A stretch of 64,000 nucleotides of DNA from Brassica napus. Lineage: Eukaryota > Streptophyta > Magnoliopsida > Brassicales > Brassicaceae. The translations under genes and the position numbers were made by a program. Below the pieces are notes generated by a model. It ran no database searches and was not told where the DNA came from. It saw only the letters and a list, made by a program, of their open reading frames with translations. The stretch lies in contig NC_063442.1 in the NCBI RefSeq assembly GCF_020379485.1, positions 17,048,009 to 17,112,008 of the forward strand. Reading direction: 5' to 3'. Shown here piece by piece: positions 50,484 through 63,600 of the stretch (its first letter is position 1; every line of letters begins with the position of its first letter).

Positions 50484-51640
50484 TCTATACTATATATTAT
50501 TTGCGAAGTAAAATTTAGCAACAAAGCTCTCACGTTAAAAGTTAGAGCGGTTAATATCTATACTACCCTTAATGAATTTATCTATAATTAACTATATAAT
50601 CAAAACCAAATTTTTATTTATAATATTAATTTTTTTTCAAAAAGATAATTTTTACATTGTGTTGTTATCTTAAAACATATTTTTCAGTTATAAATATAAT
50701 TAAAAACGAATTTTTATTAATAATATTACTTTTTTTCAAAAAGATAATTTTTACATTGTGTTGTTATTTTAAAACATATTTTTCAGTTAAAAATATAATC
50801 TATACTATTATTTGCAAAGTAAAATTTTGCAACGGAGCTCTCACGTTAAAAGTTAAAGCGGTTAATATCTTTTATACACTTAATGAATAATTATATAAAT
50901 TAGTCAAAAAATAAAAACGAATTTCAAATCTATCTGATTAAAAAAGTGATTAATATTAACAATAAATCGTTTATACCCTTAATGAATAAATTCTATAAAT
51001 TAGTTAAAAATAAAAATGAATTTAAAATATATCTAATTAAATAAGTGATTAAAATTAATAATACTAAGAATTGTCTAAAATATAAATAATTAAAAACAAA
51101 TTTTTATTAATACTATTATATTAGATAATTGACTATAAATAAATATAATAAAAATTTTAAAAATAAAAACATATTTTAAAACATAAGATAATTCTTAGAT
51201 ATATTCTGTTGTTATCTGAAAATAATATTTTAATATAAAATTTATAGTTAGATATAAAACAATTTATAGTTAAATATATTTTTTAAAATATATGTGAATG
51301 TTTTTAAAATTTAACTCAACAATAAGAATATATATTTTTTGATAAAAACTAATGAATATATATTAATAATATTTTATTTATATGTTATATTTGTTAATTG
51401 ACTTTAAGTAAGTATAATAAAATTCTCAAAAATAAAATATATTTTTAAAACATAAGATAATTCTTAAATATGTTGTGTTTTTATCTGAAATAATATATTT
51501 TATTATAAAATATAAAGTTTAATGTTTGATTTATCTTTTTAAAAACATAATTAATAATTTATTATATTGGTTTTTATTTAATAGTTATAAATAGATAAAT
51601 ATCTATAAGGATATTTATTATGTGCGGGCAGAACATCTAG
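50484..51640 (+). mobile_element. Helitron-like element, 1.16 kb, with duplicated 5' end
   Basis: It starts TCTATACTATATATTATTTG after an A and ends GTGCGGGCAGAACATCTAG before a host T. The hairpin normally seen before CTAG is eroded. A second copy of the 5' terminus (TCTATACTATTATTTGCAAAG, near 50799) lies 315 bases inside. About 95-110 bases near 50620-50730 are also tandemly repeated. The interior is AT-rich and noncoding. Confidence 0.6.
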
Positions 51641-53199
51641 TATATTCAAAGATTCAAAGTACTATCAACTAGAGAATGAAAGTTCCATAAGAAAATATAA
51701 GTTCAACAAACAATCATCTCACTAGATATATTTAAATATGAGAATCTAATAAATGTGTATATCTATATAGTGTAAATGGTTAGAACTCTTAGAACTATTC
51801 ATTAACTTCAATTGTATTTTTCTTTAGTTTTTTTATGGCAAAGGGTTAACTGTAAGAAAATATAAGCCTCTCTAACTATAAGTCTATAATATTAGACAAT
51901 GTGTCTTGAGATGGACTCAGATTAGAATAATTCATAAATGCATAATGGCCCGCGAATTCATTCAATGTTTTGGAGGACATCCTTTAAAGTTCATATATGG
52001 GCCAACACCACCTTAAATGGAGGACATTCTATAATTTGGTAAAACAAAGAGCGTGAGACACTCGTACAAATTTGTAAGATTAGGCAACATAACTATCTCA
52101 TCAACCTTTATCGAAACGTTTTTACTTTGACCTTTACTGAAACTTGAAAACATAGTATGACGTAGCCCGTAGGTTTTCTTGATGTACAATGAATCTAGAC
52201 TTAAATACAGATATGTACATAGTCTAATAGTGCTCTAACGTTTCTTTAAGAAAACAAAACCACACGACTTATCTAATAACAAAAGGGGTCCCTAACTAAA
52301 AGAAGGAAGAGGGGTGAGTAAAATATAAAGGTCTTATGACCTTTTTCTTACCTCATGTCACAACTATTATATGAACATGCTTTGACCCAACGCAACCAAA
52401 ATTGTTCATTTTAACCCAACAAATTGTATTATTGTTTTTGTGTATTACATTACAGATTAGACTCTTCCAATAGTTTTCATACAGCGAATAAAACGAAGAT
52501 CAAATTATTGTATATAGTACGTATCATTAAATGCAAGTAGTCATCTCTCTCTTTTCTTCTGGATAAGATGGTCAGTAAAACTCTTAATCATGTAACATCA
52601 TTAAAGTCACTTTTGGGTTAAATTTTATTTCGTCCTCTTGTTTTGGGATAATATTTATTTTCTTCTAATAAAATTTTAAAATTTTTACTGAAAAAGAAAC
52701 TCAAAAATAAATAATTTGACATAAAATCAGTCTTTTCCAATAAATTATTTTGTCTTATTGTATGAATCAGACTCTGTCAATGATTTGGCAGGTTTCAGTA
52801 GAAAATAGTACCAAAGGCTATTATGTTGTAATGCAATCTATTGCTATATTTAATTCATTTAAGAAGCATTTAGAGACATACGATAGTACACTTTTGGAGC
52901 TTTCGGAATCCTTCTGTCTCGTTGGGAGGGTCTAGTACTCTGAAGCTTTCTAGTTTCTACATATACATGACTTGTCTTTCCCTTTCATTTGCCACCAAAG
53001 AGAAATGGTTTAATGTTGTTTGTGCTGATCTCTTTTTCGCATTCTTACATATATTATCACTTGACTCAAAAAAAAAAAAACACTTTAAAAGGCACGAAAA
53101 TTTGCATTGATAGTAGAAGAAGATTTTCTTTCTTGGCTCTACTTGTGTAATATTATTTGGTGATTTGATCTATATTTGTCTCTCTCTCTTTATCGATCT
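51641..53199. other. Spacer and promoter/leader of S40-like gene
   Basis: AT-rich sequence with no recognised gene. The final 100 bases before the start codon include the TC-rich leader (TCTCTCTCTCTT). Confidence 0.4.
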
Positions 53200-53700
53200 A
53201 TGGATTCACGAGCAAAAAGAAGTCAATCTAGTAGCAGAAAGTCTCCTGCCATGAGGCTAGATGGGGAAGATGAGTTTCAAGAAGATATATGGTCAGTTTT
53301 GAGAGAAGCAAAAACTTCAGGTCATGAAACAAAAATACCCAAAAGTCATTTTTCTTCACCATCTTCTTCTACTTCTTTTACATCTTCACCGTGGAACATT
53401 CATAGAAGCAAGGATGTCTCAGGGGAAAAACAGTCATCTGCACCTATGAATGTTCCTGATTGGTCTAAGATTTATGGTAATGCAAGGAGCAAGGAGAGGA
53501 GTATTCATAATTTGCATTCTCACGATGAAGATGATGATGATGGTTGCATGGTTCCTCCACATGAATGGGTTGCAAGAAAGCTAGCGAAAACACAGATCTC
53601 ATCTTTCTCTATGTGCGAAGGAGTTGGAAGAACACTCAAAGGAAGAGATCTAAGCAAAATGAGAAATGCTGTTTTGACAAAAACTGGATTCTTGGAGTAA
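53200..53700 (+). CDS. Senescence regulator S40 family protein (DUF584)
   Basis: S40/DUF584 proteins are small plant proteins linked to leaf senescence and, in some cases, located in the nucleus; their biochemical role is not known. The frame from ATG 53200 gives 166 residues (MDSRAKRSQSSSRKS...). The open frame upstream to 53176 lacks an ATG, so 53200 is the start. The conserved C-terminal block is present: NVPDWSKIYG, then MVPPHEWVARKLAKTQISSF and EGVGRTLKGRDLSKMRNAV. The middle is serine-rich and followed by an acidic HDEDDDDG stretch. It is single-exon and intact. Position next to ATPC1 fits Arabidopsis At4g04630 by memory. Confidence 0.93.
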   Translation: MDSRAKRSQSSSRKSPAMRLDGEDEFQEDIWSVLREAKTSGHETKIPKSHFSSPSSSTSFTSSPWNIHRSKDVSGEKQSSAPMNVPDWSKIYGNARSKERSIHNLHSHDEDDDDGCMVPPHEWVARKLAKTQISSFSMCEGVGRTLKGRDLSKMRNAVLTKTGFLE

Positions 53701-55370
53701 GTAAAATATAATATCTCATCATCATCATCCATGTGCATCGATCATGAATTCCATAACTCTTGTTAACATTATCACCATGAAAACTCTCAACTACATGGCT
53801 TCCACATCATCTTCATTATCATTATCAATGTCATTGTCGTCATCATCATGTGGGGATCACTAAACCAAGAGGCTCTTTTTGTTGTTTAATTATTATTGTG
53901 TTTCAGTGTGTTATTTAGACTAGATAAGTACCATAGTGGTGATGATGACTTGTCATCTCCATGCAGGTCCCCTTTTATTTTATCTTCTGTTGTTTATTTT
54001 GGGTTTCTCTTTGAAGTTTTAATCATCTAAAATTAGAGCATAGCTAGAGAACCATGTCCTTTAGAACCTTTAGTTGGATCCTCTTTGAGATCTTCACCAT
54101 TTTTTGGTGAAAGTTTTTGTCTTTTGTAAGTTCAAAAAAAAAAAAAAGTTTTTGTCTTTTGCTATTAATGTTCTATATTGAAGATATATTTAATTTACAT
54201 TGGATTGTTTGGACTTAAATATATTGAAGATATATTTAAGTTCTTTGATAATTTGTGCTTTTGATGCTTGATAGATCTACTATCAAATTATTATTTATTA
54301 GACACAAATTCAGGACTCAAACCGGTTAAATGGACTGTCGTCCATGCAAAAACCTAAAAATATTGCGTTTAAGTTTATGATTCTGAAATCGTTTACAACC
54401 AAAACAAATCTTAAATTAGATACAAAATGGTATGTTTTATAAGGTATACTTTTAAGGATTGAATGCATGATTTTTTTGTGACGTCTTTAGAATACTTTTT
54501 GTTTCAATGGAAACTAAAGTAATAGATTTAAATATAGCGGTGAATGATTTATATAACAAAAAGCGATGGACACGTACCATAGATGAACAGTGAGATGAAT
54601 AATAATGTAATGAGAAAACATCAAATACAGTTGGAATTAAAAAAAGCGCTTTTATTATATATTGTCGAAAGTACTAAAGATTTTGTTTTATAGTAAAAAT
54701 TGAGCTGAAGATGAATCCATTAATAAGAAACGCTTTTTATCATAGTGTCAGAAAGTACTGAAGATTTTTGTTTTAGTAGCAGAAAAATGAGCTGAAGATG
54801 AATTCTCTAATCATCTTTAATTCCAGTGTCTCCCAGCACTCGTCCAGACTTGGTCTGTGTGTGCCATTCCATCAAATCTAGATATAGTCGTGAGTGTTTT
54901 CCAAATTTAGTTATTTGATATACTTGGAAAATGAGGAATAAAAAGTTTTTAATAAGGAAATTTTCCCTTTGAAAACATTTACTCTACAACTCGCTATCTA
55001 TGAAACAACTAATTATAAAGTGGTTCATATCACTATAGAAGGTATAAAACGCCAATCTTCCCTCCAAGGGCCAAGCTCGCCAAGACCAAATATCTAGTAG
55101 ATGCATTATGTATGACTGAGTACATATTGAGCTTGAAATGGTCATTGAGTTGTAGAACTTTGATGTGTGCTATAAAACACGCTTTGTATCTATAGGTTTC
55201 AACCATTTTTTTACACTTTGAAACACAGTGTCTCTAGCTGATCAAATTAATTTAAGAAGAAGATTAAAAGAATGGCAAATCTAGTTTTTAAAAAGTCCTA
55301 TCTTAAATGTATATGCGACCACTTTGTAAACAGGGCTTGAACATGTGATTTTTATTCTTCTATGTAGACA
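53701..55370. repeat. Spacer with an imperfect tandem duplication near 54650-54810
   Basis: The words GAAAGTACT.AAGATTTT and GAGCTGAAGATGAAT occur in the same order at about 54665-54715 and 54750-54805, an imperfect tandem duplication with a period of about 85. (ATC)n-rich stretches occur at 53713-53735 and 53805-53855. No gene was recognised. Confidence 0.5.
54111..54161. repeat. Tiny A-tailed insertion with 16-bp flanking duplication
   Basis: AAGTTTTTGTCTTTTG occurs at 54111-54126 and 54146-54161. The 19 bases between are TAAGTTC followed by 12 A residues. This is the plus-strand orientation of the class: a few unique bases, then an A tail next to the target duplication. Confidence 0.8.
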
Positions 55371-56105
55371 TCGTAATTAGACAGGATCAGACCCGAAATC
55401 GATCTGAAAAATCTTGATCTGATCCGAAACCAATTCGATCTTTTTACCCTATAGAGTCTTATTGTGAAGGACCCACGTGATACGCCCTAAATAGGAATGA
55501 AAAGATCACTCAATCGGACTTAAAAGATATGAATTTGCTAAAAGGGAAAACTGATGGATTGAACGGTGACACAAAAGGGGCGGAAAGTCTCTTGACACTA
55601 CCAAACTTCAGTTGTTGCTTGATATGACGCACAAGTCCAACAAAAGAAGGGTTTATATACGTTGCTTAATATGATGCACAAGTCCAACAAAATAGAGAAG
55701 TTTACTTGGAGCTAACCATACCAAAAAACAAGAATGTTCTACAAAGAACAAATGAGATAAACTCAATAAAAGGGGAAAATGTTGCTTTATTTTGTGGCTC
55801 ATAGGCCCTATATATATGATTACTAGTCGTAGAAATCCAAACAAGAATGTGTTAAAAACAAGACATTGAAAATAGAACCGAATCTGATCCATAACCGAAC
55901 CAAATCCAAATTGACAACCTCTAATTACTCTATTAGGTCCAACTATTTAAGACCCGACCCGACCTGGATCCGAGAAGATACAGACCAATCCCAAACCGAG
56001 AATTTTAAATTACTCTATCGGGTTCTAAATTCTTAGATTCGAAGGATTCGGATCCGCAACGATCCGACCCAAACCCAATCTGAGGACCTGAGTGCACAGA
56101 CCTAA
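55371..56105. repeat. GACCCGA/GATCCGAA-rich degenerate repeats flanking a 350-bp core
   Basis: Both ends (about 55380-55450 and 55870-56100) are rich in CCGAACC, GACCCGACC and GATCCG words. The core (about 55450-55860) includes a 30-base imperfect direct repeat (TTGCTT.ATATGA.GCACAAGTCCAACAAAA, near 55615 and 55662). This may be one decayed transposon with simple-repeat ends. Confidence 0.5.
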
Positions 56106-56564
56106 TCGTAATTATGAATTTTTGAGCTTCCAGAATACAAAATAAACCTATATTTTAATCATCGCAATAAACTTGGTCGGCAAATGTTGTAGATTTTTCA
56201 GTCATAATATTTCAATGCACTACTTTTTTCTACTCGATTTTGGAATGTACATATTATTTTTTCATATTTGTTTTTGTTTTGGCTGGTCAAAATACATAAA
56301 CCATTAATATTTGTTTTAATTTTTAAAAAGAAAATGTATATTTTTCAAATTCAGTTCCGAAAGCCTGCGTTGTTAAGAGTCTGCAACCACCTCAAAAAAT
56401 GTTTTAACTTTAATTATATCAAAAAATTTAAAGCTATAAATGCTCCCAGTAAAACTCAAAGTTGAGCGTTTTTGGTGTAGAAAAAAAAGATAGTAGTATA
56501 TATGAGTTGAATCAAAGGCAAAAGCTTATCCATGCTCAAATCAAACAAGTAATAAAAGGAAGAT

Positions 56565-58030
56565 ATAAGCCTTATATAGAGTGTCCACGTAGGCGAAAAT
56601 AATCGGCCAATAAAAAATAATATTTTTTCCATGTCACTTCCTAGATTTGTTTTTATAAAATGATCCTTTAACTTTTTACTTAAACAACTATAACCGAAAT
56701 ATTTTTTAGTGAAATATATTATTTATATAAATATAATTATATTTTTTATTTTCATAATAGTTTGTAAAGAAATATTTAGTGTAAATAGTATCTTAATTTT
56801 ATAAAATACTAAAATAAATTGGGTTAGTTTTAAACTTTCACAAATAAAAAGTATTATTTGTAAACATAGAAAAGAATATATCAAAAATATTATTTTTCTA
56901 AAGAGAAAATAGAAAATACATCGAAGATAAATCCATCTCTATTATGAAATTCTTCTATTTTAGAGAAAAAATAGAGGAATACATTAGAGATGGTCTAAGG
57001 TATGGCAGACGTAAATGATCGACGTTGAGATTTCAGCTTTTCTGATTCTCACTATTCTAATGTTTCAATATAATTTGAATATTTCCTTTGCTTATAATAT
57101 AATGGTTTAAAAGTATTTTTTGTTTCACTATATAAATCGTTTTTATATTTTAATGTAACTTTATACTTATTGGATATTGTGTGACCAATTAAATTATTTA
57201 AATTATTGTGTAATTGATTAAATTAATATTTTAAATGACAGTTTTCTAAAGTAATAACTTTTAAATATTTCAGATTTTAGTTTAAACTGGAGGATATAAG
57301 CCTCAGATAGAGTGTCCACGTAGGCGAAAATAATCGGCCAATGAGAAACTATATTTTTGTCATGTCACCTCCTCTATTTGTTTTTACAAAATGATTCTTT
57401 AACTTTTTACTTAAAAAATTATAACCGAAAATATTTTTTAGTGAAATTTATTATTTATATAAATATAATTATATTATTTATTTACATAATAGTTTGTAAA
57501 GAAATATTTAGTGTAAATAATATCATAATTTTATAAAATATTAAAATAAATTGGGCTGGTTTTGAACTTTCACAAATAAGAAATATTATTTGTAAACTTA
57601 GAAAATAATATATCAAGAATATTCTTTTTTAGGAGAGAAAATGGAAAAATACATCGGAGACAAATCCATCTCTATCATGAAATTCTTCTATTTTAGAGAA
57701 AAAATAGAGGAATACATTTGAGATGGTCTAAGACATGGCCGACGTAAATGATCGACGTTGAGATTTCAGCTTTTCTGATTCTTACTATTCTAATGTTTCA
57801 ATATAATTTGAATATTCCCTTTGTTTTATAATATAATGGTTTAAAAGTATTTTTTGTTTCACTATATAAATTGTTTTTATATTTGAGTGTAACTTTATAT
57901 TTATTAGATATTGTGTGGCCAATTAAATTATGTAAATTACAGTGTAATTGATTAAATTTATATAGTAAATGACAGTTTTCTAAAGTAATAACTTTTAAAT
58001 ATTACAGATTTTAATTAAAATTGATTATAT
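56565..58030. repeat. Tandem duplication, 731-bp period
   Basis: GTGTCCACGTAGGCGAAAATAATCGGCCAAT at 56581 recurs at 57312, and the following about 700 bases match base for base with roughly 5-10% differences, ending near 57290 and 58025. Both copies carry the same palindrome-like CTATTTTAGAGAAAAAATAGAGG. No coding frame is shared. The copies abut directly, as expected of unequal crossing-over or a duplication event in noncoding DNA. Confidence 0.9.
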
Positions 58031-58199
58031 TTTGAAACAGATAGAGTAATCTATAAACTAACTCTACATAGATATAAGGACAAAATTGTAAAGTGGTCTC
58101 ACCTTGAATTTCTCTCATTCTGTGCATTCCTAACTGGAATGAGATAATCAACATCTAATATTATGTTACTCTTAGTATATTAGAAATGGTCGAACTGTA

Positions 58200-58447
58200 A
58201 ACCAATTAAGGATGACGTAAAGAAGACATAAAGATGTATTTCCAGTTATCACAAATATAGAATCAATTGACAACAGCTTAATTATGTCTAGCATAGGACA
58301 ACATAGAAGAGTTTCCATACCTTCTAATATTATAATATCTCACTATATTAGTGGCTAAATCAGTTTTCTGTAGCACAAATACTCACTCCATTCTTGGAGT
58401 TTAAGCTTTTATATCTATTTATATTAGTAGTATGATCCAAAAAAAAA
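58200..58447 (+). mobile_element. Short retroposon with A tail and 18-bp target duplication
   Basis: AGAAATGGTCGAACTGTA occurs at 58182-58199 and 58448-58465, exactly. The 248 bases between end in TCC and a run of A directly against the second copy, as expected for target-primed reverse transcription. There is no clear tRNA-type promoter box, so it is more likely a truncated LINE than a full SINE. Confidence 0.82.
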
Positions 58448-59599
58448 AGAAATGGTCGAACTGTACACTATAATTGGAGAAAGAAAACAAACAAAAATCA
58501 ACCGAAGACTTTTGAAGTATATGAAACAAAAATTGGAAATAGCAATTCTCGACAATTAAAGAACAAGGCAATAAAATTGTAAAAATAAAAAAAATATATA
58601 TATACACAGAAAGAAAGATTTAGTAAAACAAAATCATAATATAATTTCCATAATTGATGGTGCTCAGTTACACTAAAAAATCTAAACTTACAACATACAC
58701 AGTTTTATTTACATCTTTAAACCTATTATCTAATTAAAATGATTCTAAAAAAAGTGCCAGCATGAAGAGTTAGAAAATATACGATAAAATATAATACATA
58801 ACGTTAAAAATACATTATCACTGATCACTAAAAAATCATGTTAGTAGTAATAAAAATAAATGACAACACATTTATTAAAACTATAGAACGGTACGCAACA
58901 AGGTGTTATTAAATATACAGACTACAAATTAAATATGTTCAACGCAAACACACGTAAAAATGAGACATCATATTTGGATATATTTAAATAAATAATTTTA
59001 AATATATTATATTCTTGATAATTTTAAAATTACTTAAACAGAAACTAAATTATTAAAAAATTAATATACAAATAAAAATAAAGCAATATTTTGTAACGTC
59101 AAAATAAGAAATAAATATAAAATATATTATGTTAATAAAATAGATTTTAAAGACTTCTAATTCATGTAATATTAAAATATTCAAAAAAATTTATTACAAT
59201 TAATTTTTTACCATTAGATATACTAAAATAATATTCTAGATAGATATTCAATTGTCAGTTTTCAACTATTACACGCAAAAAAATATTATTAAGTACCTTT
59301 TTTTTTTGAAAATGGGATTTTATATTTTAAGTAGGTTATTGGAGTACTTTTTCTTTTGTAAATTTATTCGAGATGAGATTCCAATCTCTTAAACTAAGAT
59401 CATTTATGTTCTACATATAATTATATTTTTTTTACATAACTCTAAAAATCTCGGAATTGATTCTTCATATTTTATTTGTTAATTGTGTTACGTATAATAG
59501 AAATATTTACTTCAATCTAAAAATATATAACAAAATCAAATTTAAAAAATAGTTATATATAATTTAATATACAAAACATACAAATAAAAATGATAAATG

Positions 59600-59648
59600 T
59601 AACAAATTTAAATATATTATCTGCGCGTAGCGCGGAGAAAGGATCTAG
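59600..59648 (+). mobile_element. Helitron 3' end (5' end not located)
   Basis: CTGCGC-GTA-GCGCGG forms a hairpin followed by a short spacer and CTAG, then host T. The upstream AT-rich stretch (about 58480-59620) is the likely body, but a TC-type 5' terminus could not be chosen. Confidence 0.65.
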
Positions 59649-60757
59649 TAACTAATAAGGATAGAAAACAACAATAGCTTACAAAGCTTTACTTAAAAAC
59701 AATAATACAAGAGGAAAAATGCTTGTGGTTTTCACCAAAAATTAAATATTCGTGTAACGCCCCGTGCGCCCACGGCTAATGGGCCATCCACACCCGCTCT
59801 CTGGACCAGTGGACCCCATCTTGTTTCATCGGACGGTGCATTAATTTTTCAAGACCTAAAAGTCATGTTTACTGATTCTACAATCACCACATAATCTTTT
59901 CCTATACTTTAGTCTACTCACACGGTATCACAAATCACTTTCCGATAGATCATCCATTTTTTCACTACTCCAGCTCAATCATGATTAATTCTAGAGTTCT
60001 AACGGATATGTGACGGAAAAGATAAATCAATTTTGGTAATATAGATAGTCAAATCAATCCAATTAAGTCTTTTCATATATACGATTAAGGATGTTACAAT
60101 TCGATTAATCTAATAATAGGGTTTACAAGAAGAAGGCTCTTAGTGACAGCCAAGATTACAAGACTCAATCACGTAACAACTACATTTATAGGAAACTAGA
60201 TACAAAGAATACCTTAAACTATTGACATTGTGAGGTATTCATAAGTCAGAAATCGTGAATCTATAGACTTCAAACGCCTAACAAGGATCCAAACATAATT
60301 AAAAGGCCCATATAAAAGCCCACAATACCCATAAAACAACAAACTGACGTTGCATGCCCGTTTTGACGTAAGACAAGCGTCGTAATATCCTTGCAAGGCA
60401 ATTAATTAATATCTTAAAAACAAAAATTAAAATAAAAGTAAACACCAATTGCCAAACAAGTTACGGTGCCGTGTAGCAGGAAACCGTCATTAAAAGTTTT
60501 TTAAACCCTAAATCCATCATCAATCGATTCCTTTATATATATTAGCCTCTTCCCTTCCTTTTAATACTTTGATCCTCTTTGTTATTTGTTTCTCTCAATC
60601 AAACCCTAGTTCCTCACGATCATCGGTATGTTTGATTTCGCCTCTGTTCGTTCAATTACAGATTCTGGGTTTTATCCAGATTTGGCAAAGAAAGCTAAAG
60701 ATTCGTTATTTTTTAATATTCTTTCTGTTAATGATCGCAGGTACTAATCGAATCACC
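59649..60757 (+). promoter_or_regulatory. ATG8 promoter, leader and leader intron
   Basis: A TATA-like TTTATATATATTA lies at 60532-60544, preceded by a telo-box-like AAACCCTAAA at 60505. The leader has an intron from 60626 (donor GTATGT) to 60740 (acceptor GCAG), ahead of the ATG at 60758. A GC-rich patch near 59757-59840 (GCGCCCACGG, GGGCCATCC) stands out from AT-rich surroundings. Confidence 0.6.
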
Positions 60758-61652
<895 letters not shown>

Positions 61653-62530
61653 TAATTATCTCTGCTTTGACAGTTTGATCTTGATAATGATTGTACATTC
61701 CTTTCCCCCCTCTAGCTTTTGCTGTGTTTCGTCGACTTCAATAATGTCTTTTTACTTTCTGGGATTTATATTTTTAGCTCTTTTTTATCTGGATTTAAAA
61801 ACAGAGATATATGTCTTTGATTTGATTCGACTCCCTATTTACATTGTTTTGCGTCTTTCGTTCTATCCAATCTATCTTCACCATTGGTATCTGGACTCTC
61901 TATTTTACTCAGAGTCATATTTAACTTGAGTCTAGTCCTACTATCCTCTCTTAATCTCTGTTATACACACTTTCTTCTTAACCACCATATGATTGACAAG
62001 TAGATTACACAAATCATATCCTGGTAAATAAAACTATTACACTCAAGTAAAATTACATATGATTGCTTTTGATTCGTAAAATATATTTCTTTTCGTAGAA
62101 TATAAAATACAAAACAATTATTGTAAGCAAATTATTGTGCAGTTCGATTTGATTATTTAGTAAATATTTATATTGCCTCACAATTTTGTTTACTGATCTT
62201 TTTGCTCTCGGAATTACTTGAGATTCACCTAGTTTCTCAACATAGTCGGTTTTAGAGCTGATCTCATTCGTTTGATGAGTTCTTTAGCCTCAGTCGGCTT
62301 CTCACCCCTCTGCCAACTCCGTTCAGTAGGGTATTTCAACATCTTCAAACTGTGGTTTTAAAGATTTAAGTTAAGATTATCTGGATCTCTTTATTTCGAG
62401 AAAGTCTTTCCTTTTAATACTTCTATCCCATGTTTTATTGTATTAGTTGTCTATCTTACTGTCGAGCATGTTTTCGGTTGTAATTGAATTGCCTTAGGCT
62501 TCGATTAATGAAATTTGTGCACAAAAAATT
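61653..62530. other. ATG8 3' region, then a possible LINE 3' remnant
   Basis: The first 250 bases are probably the ATG8 3' untranslated region. From about 62220 to 62530 the sequence resembles plant LINE 3' ends: TCGGTTGTAATTGAATTGCC, then TTCGATTAATGAAATTTGTG and a short A run. This is a weak call because no coding part or target duplication was found. Confidence 0.35.
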
Positions 62531-62569
62531 TTTATACTGTGCGTAAGCATAAGAGAGTCATCTAAGAAC

Positions 62570-62970
62570 CGATCTAACCAGACTTCAACCATCCACTAGT
62601 CTCTCCCTCTAGACGAGCTTTCCCAAAACGTTATGTCGGTTCATCTTAGATTTTAAATGTTCAAATTGATGAGGAAACAAATGTTTAGTATATCCGCCAC
62701 TTGATCTTTAATTCAAACATGTAGTGTTTAGAGAATCCCTTGTCTAGCTGTTCACGAACAAAGTGGCAATCTCATGGACTACATGATTTGTTGCAATGTA
62801 AATTGCTGTTGTACTATCCCTAATTAAGTTCATCAAGTGTTAACTATTTTCACCAAACTATTTCAAAGGAAGCCAAAAACTTCTGTATTCAACTTCTACA
62901 GAGGAACAATACAAAAGAGTCTAAAAACAATTCTTTATTAGATGAGATTGAATATAGCAAAACACAAGAC
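62570..62970 (-). mobile_element. Ty1/copia retrotransposon remnant (RNase H end of pol)
   Basis: On the minus strand, in shifting frames, appear SSVEVEYRS (family SSxEAEYRA), AIYIATN, CHFVREQLDKG and HLFPHQFEHLKSKM, in the order found in copia RNase H. A stretch between VHE and CHFVREQL is missing. Several stops and frameshifts show it is inactive. No long terminal repeats were located. Confidence 0.72.
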
Positions 62971-63058
62971 CATCAATAGTTCTGTTCAAAGCGACATGAA
63001 AATCAATAGAAACTACATAATTAACTAAATTTAATAGTTTCGTTCTTTTATTTACTTT

Positions 63059-63600
63059 TGATAAAAGCAATCTTTGTGTTCCCTCTTGCAACATTGGTTG
63101 ATTCCTAGTTGCACTAAACTTGGAACATAAGAAGAGATCACAAATAGTTCATCAAGTCCACACTCCGGAGCTTCTGCGACACTCACAGATTTCAGGTATC
63201 CATCTTGCCCAGTGATGTGAGCGGTTTGATAGCAATAGGTCTCTCCCTTGATTGGTTTATCTCTTCGAATACAATATAAACCACAGCGACTTCCTTCTCC
63301 TCGTCAATGAAGAAGCTCTCAGTTTCTTTAGTTTCTTTTGATAAAAGCAATCTTTGGGTTTCCTCTTGCTCCGTTGGTTGATTTCTAGTTGCACTAAACT
63401 TGGAAGATAAGAAGAGAACACAAGTGGTTTTGGACATTCTGCGGTACGTACAGATTTCAGGTATCCATCTTGTCCAATGATGTGAGCGGTTTGATACCTA
63501 CAGATTGGTTTATTTTCGCATTCACCACCAACAACCGCGAATTTCTTGTCCTCGTCGATGAAGAAGCTCTCAGTTTCAGTATCAAAGTCATAATCAAAAC
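63059..63600. repeat. 282-bp tandem duplication of the F-box gene 3' end
   Basis: GATAAAAGCAATCTTTG occurs at 63059 and 63341, and the following bases match through CAGATTTCAGGTATCCATCTTG (63186 and 63455, with small indels) to the GAAGAAGCTCTCAGTTTC words at 63309 and 63561. The copy next to the gene body is in frame; the outer copy is frameshifted. Reading the outer copy gives YCYQTAHITGQDGYLKSVSV and SSYVPSLVQL, a second version of the protein's end. Confidence 0.85.

Noticed and set aside
53176..53199. Upstream extension of the S40-like frame
   Set aside because: The frame is open but begins with TTG; the first ATG at 53200 gives the family-like N-terminus and follows a TC-rich leader.
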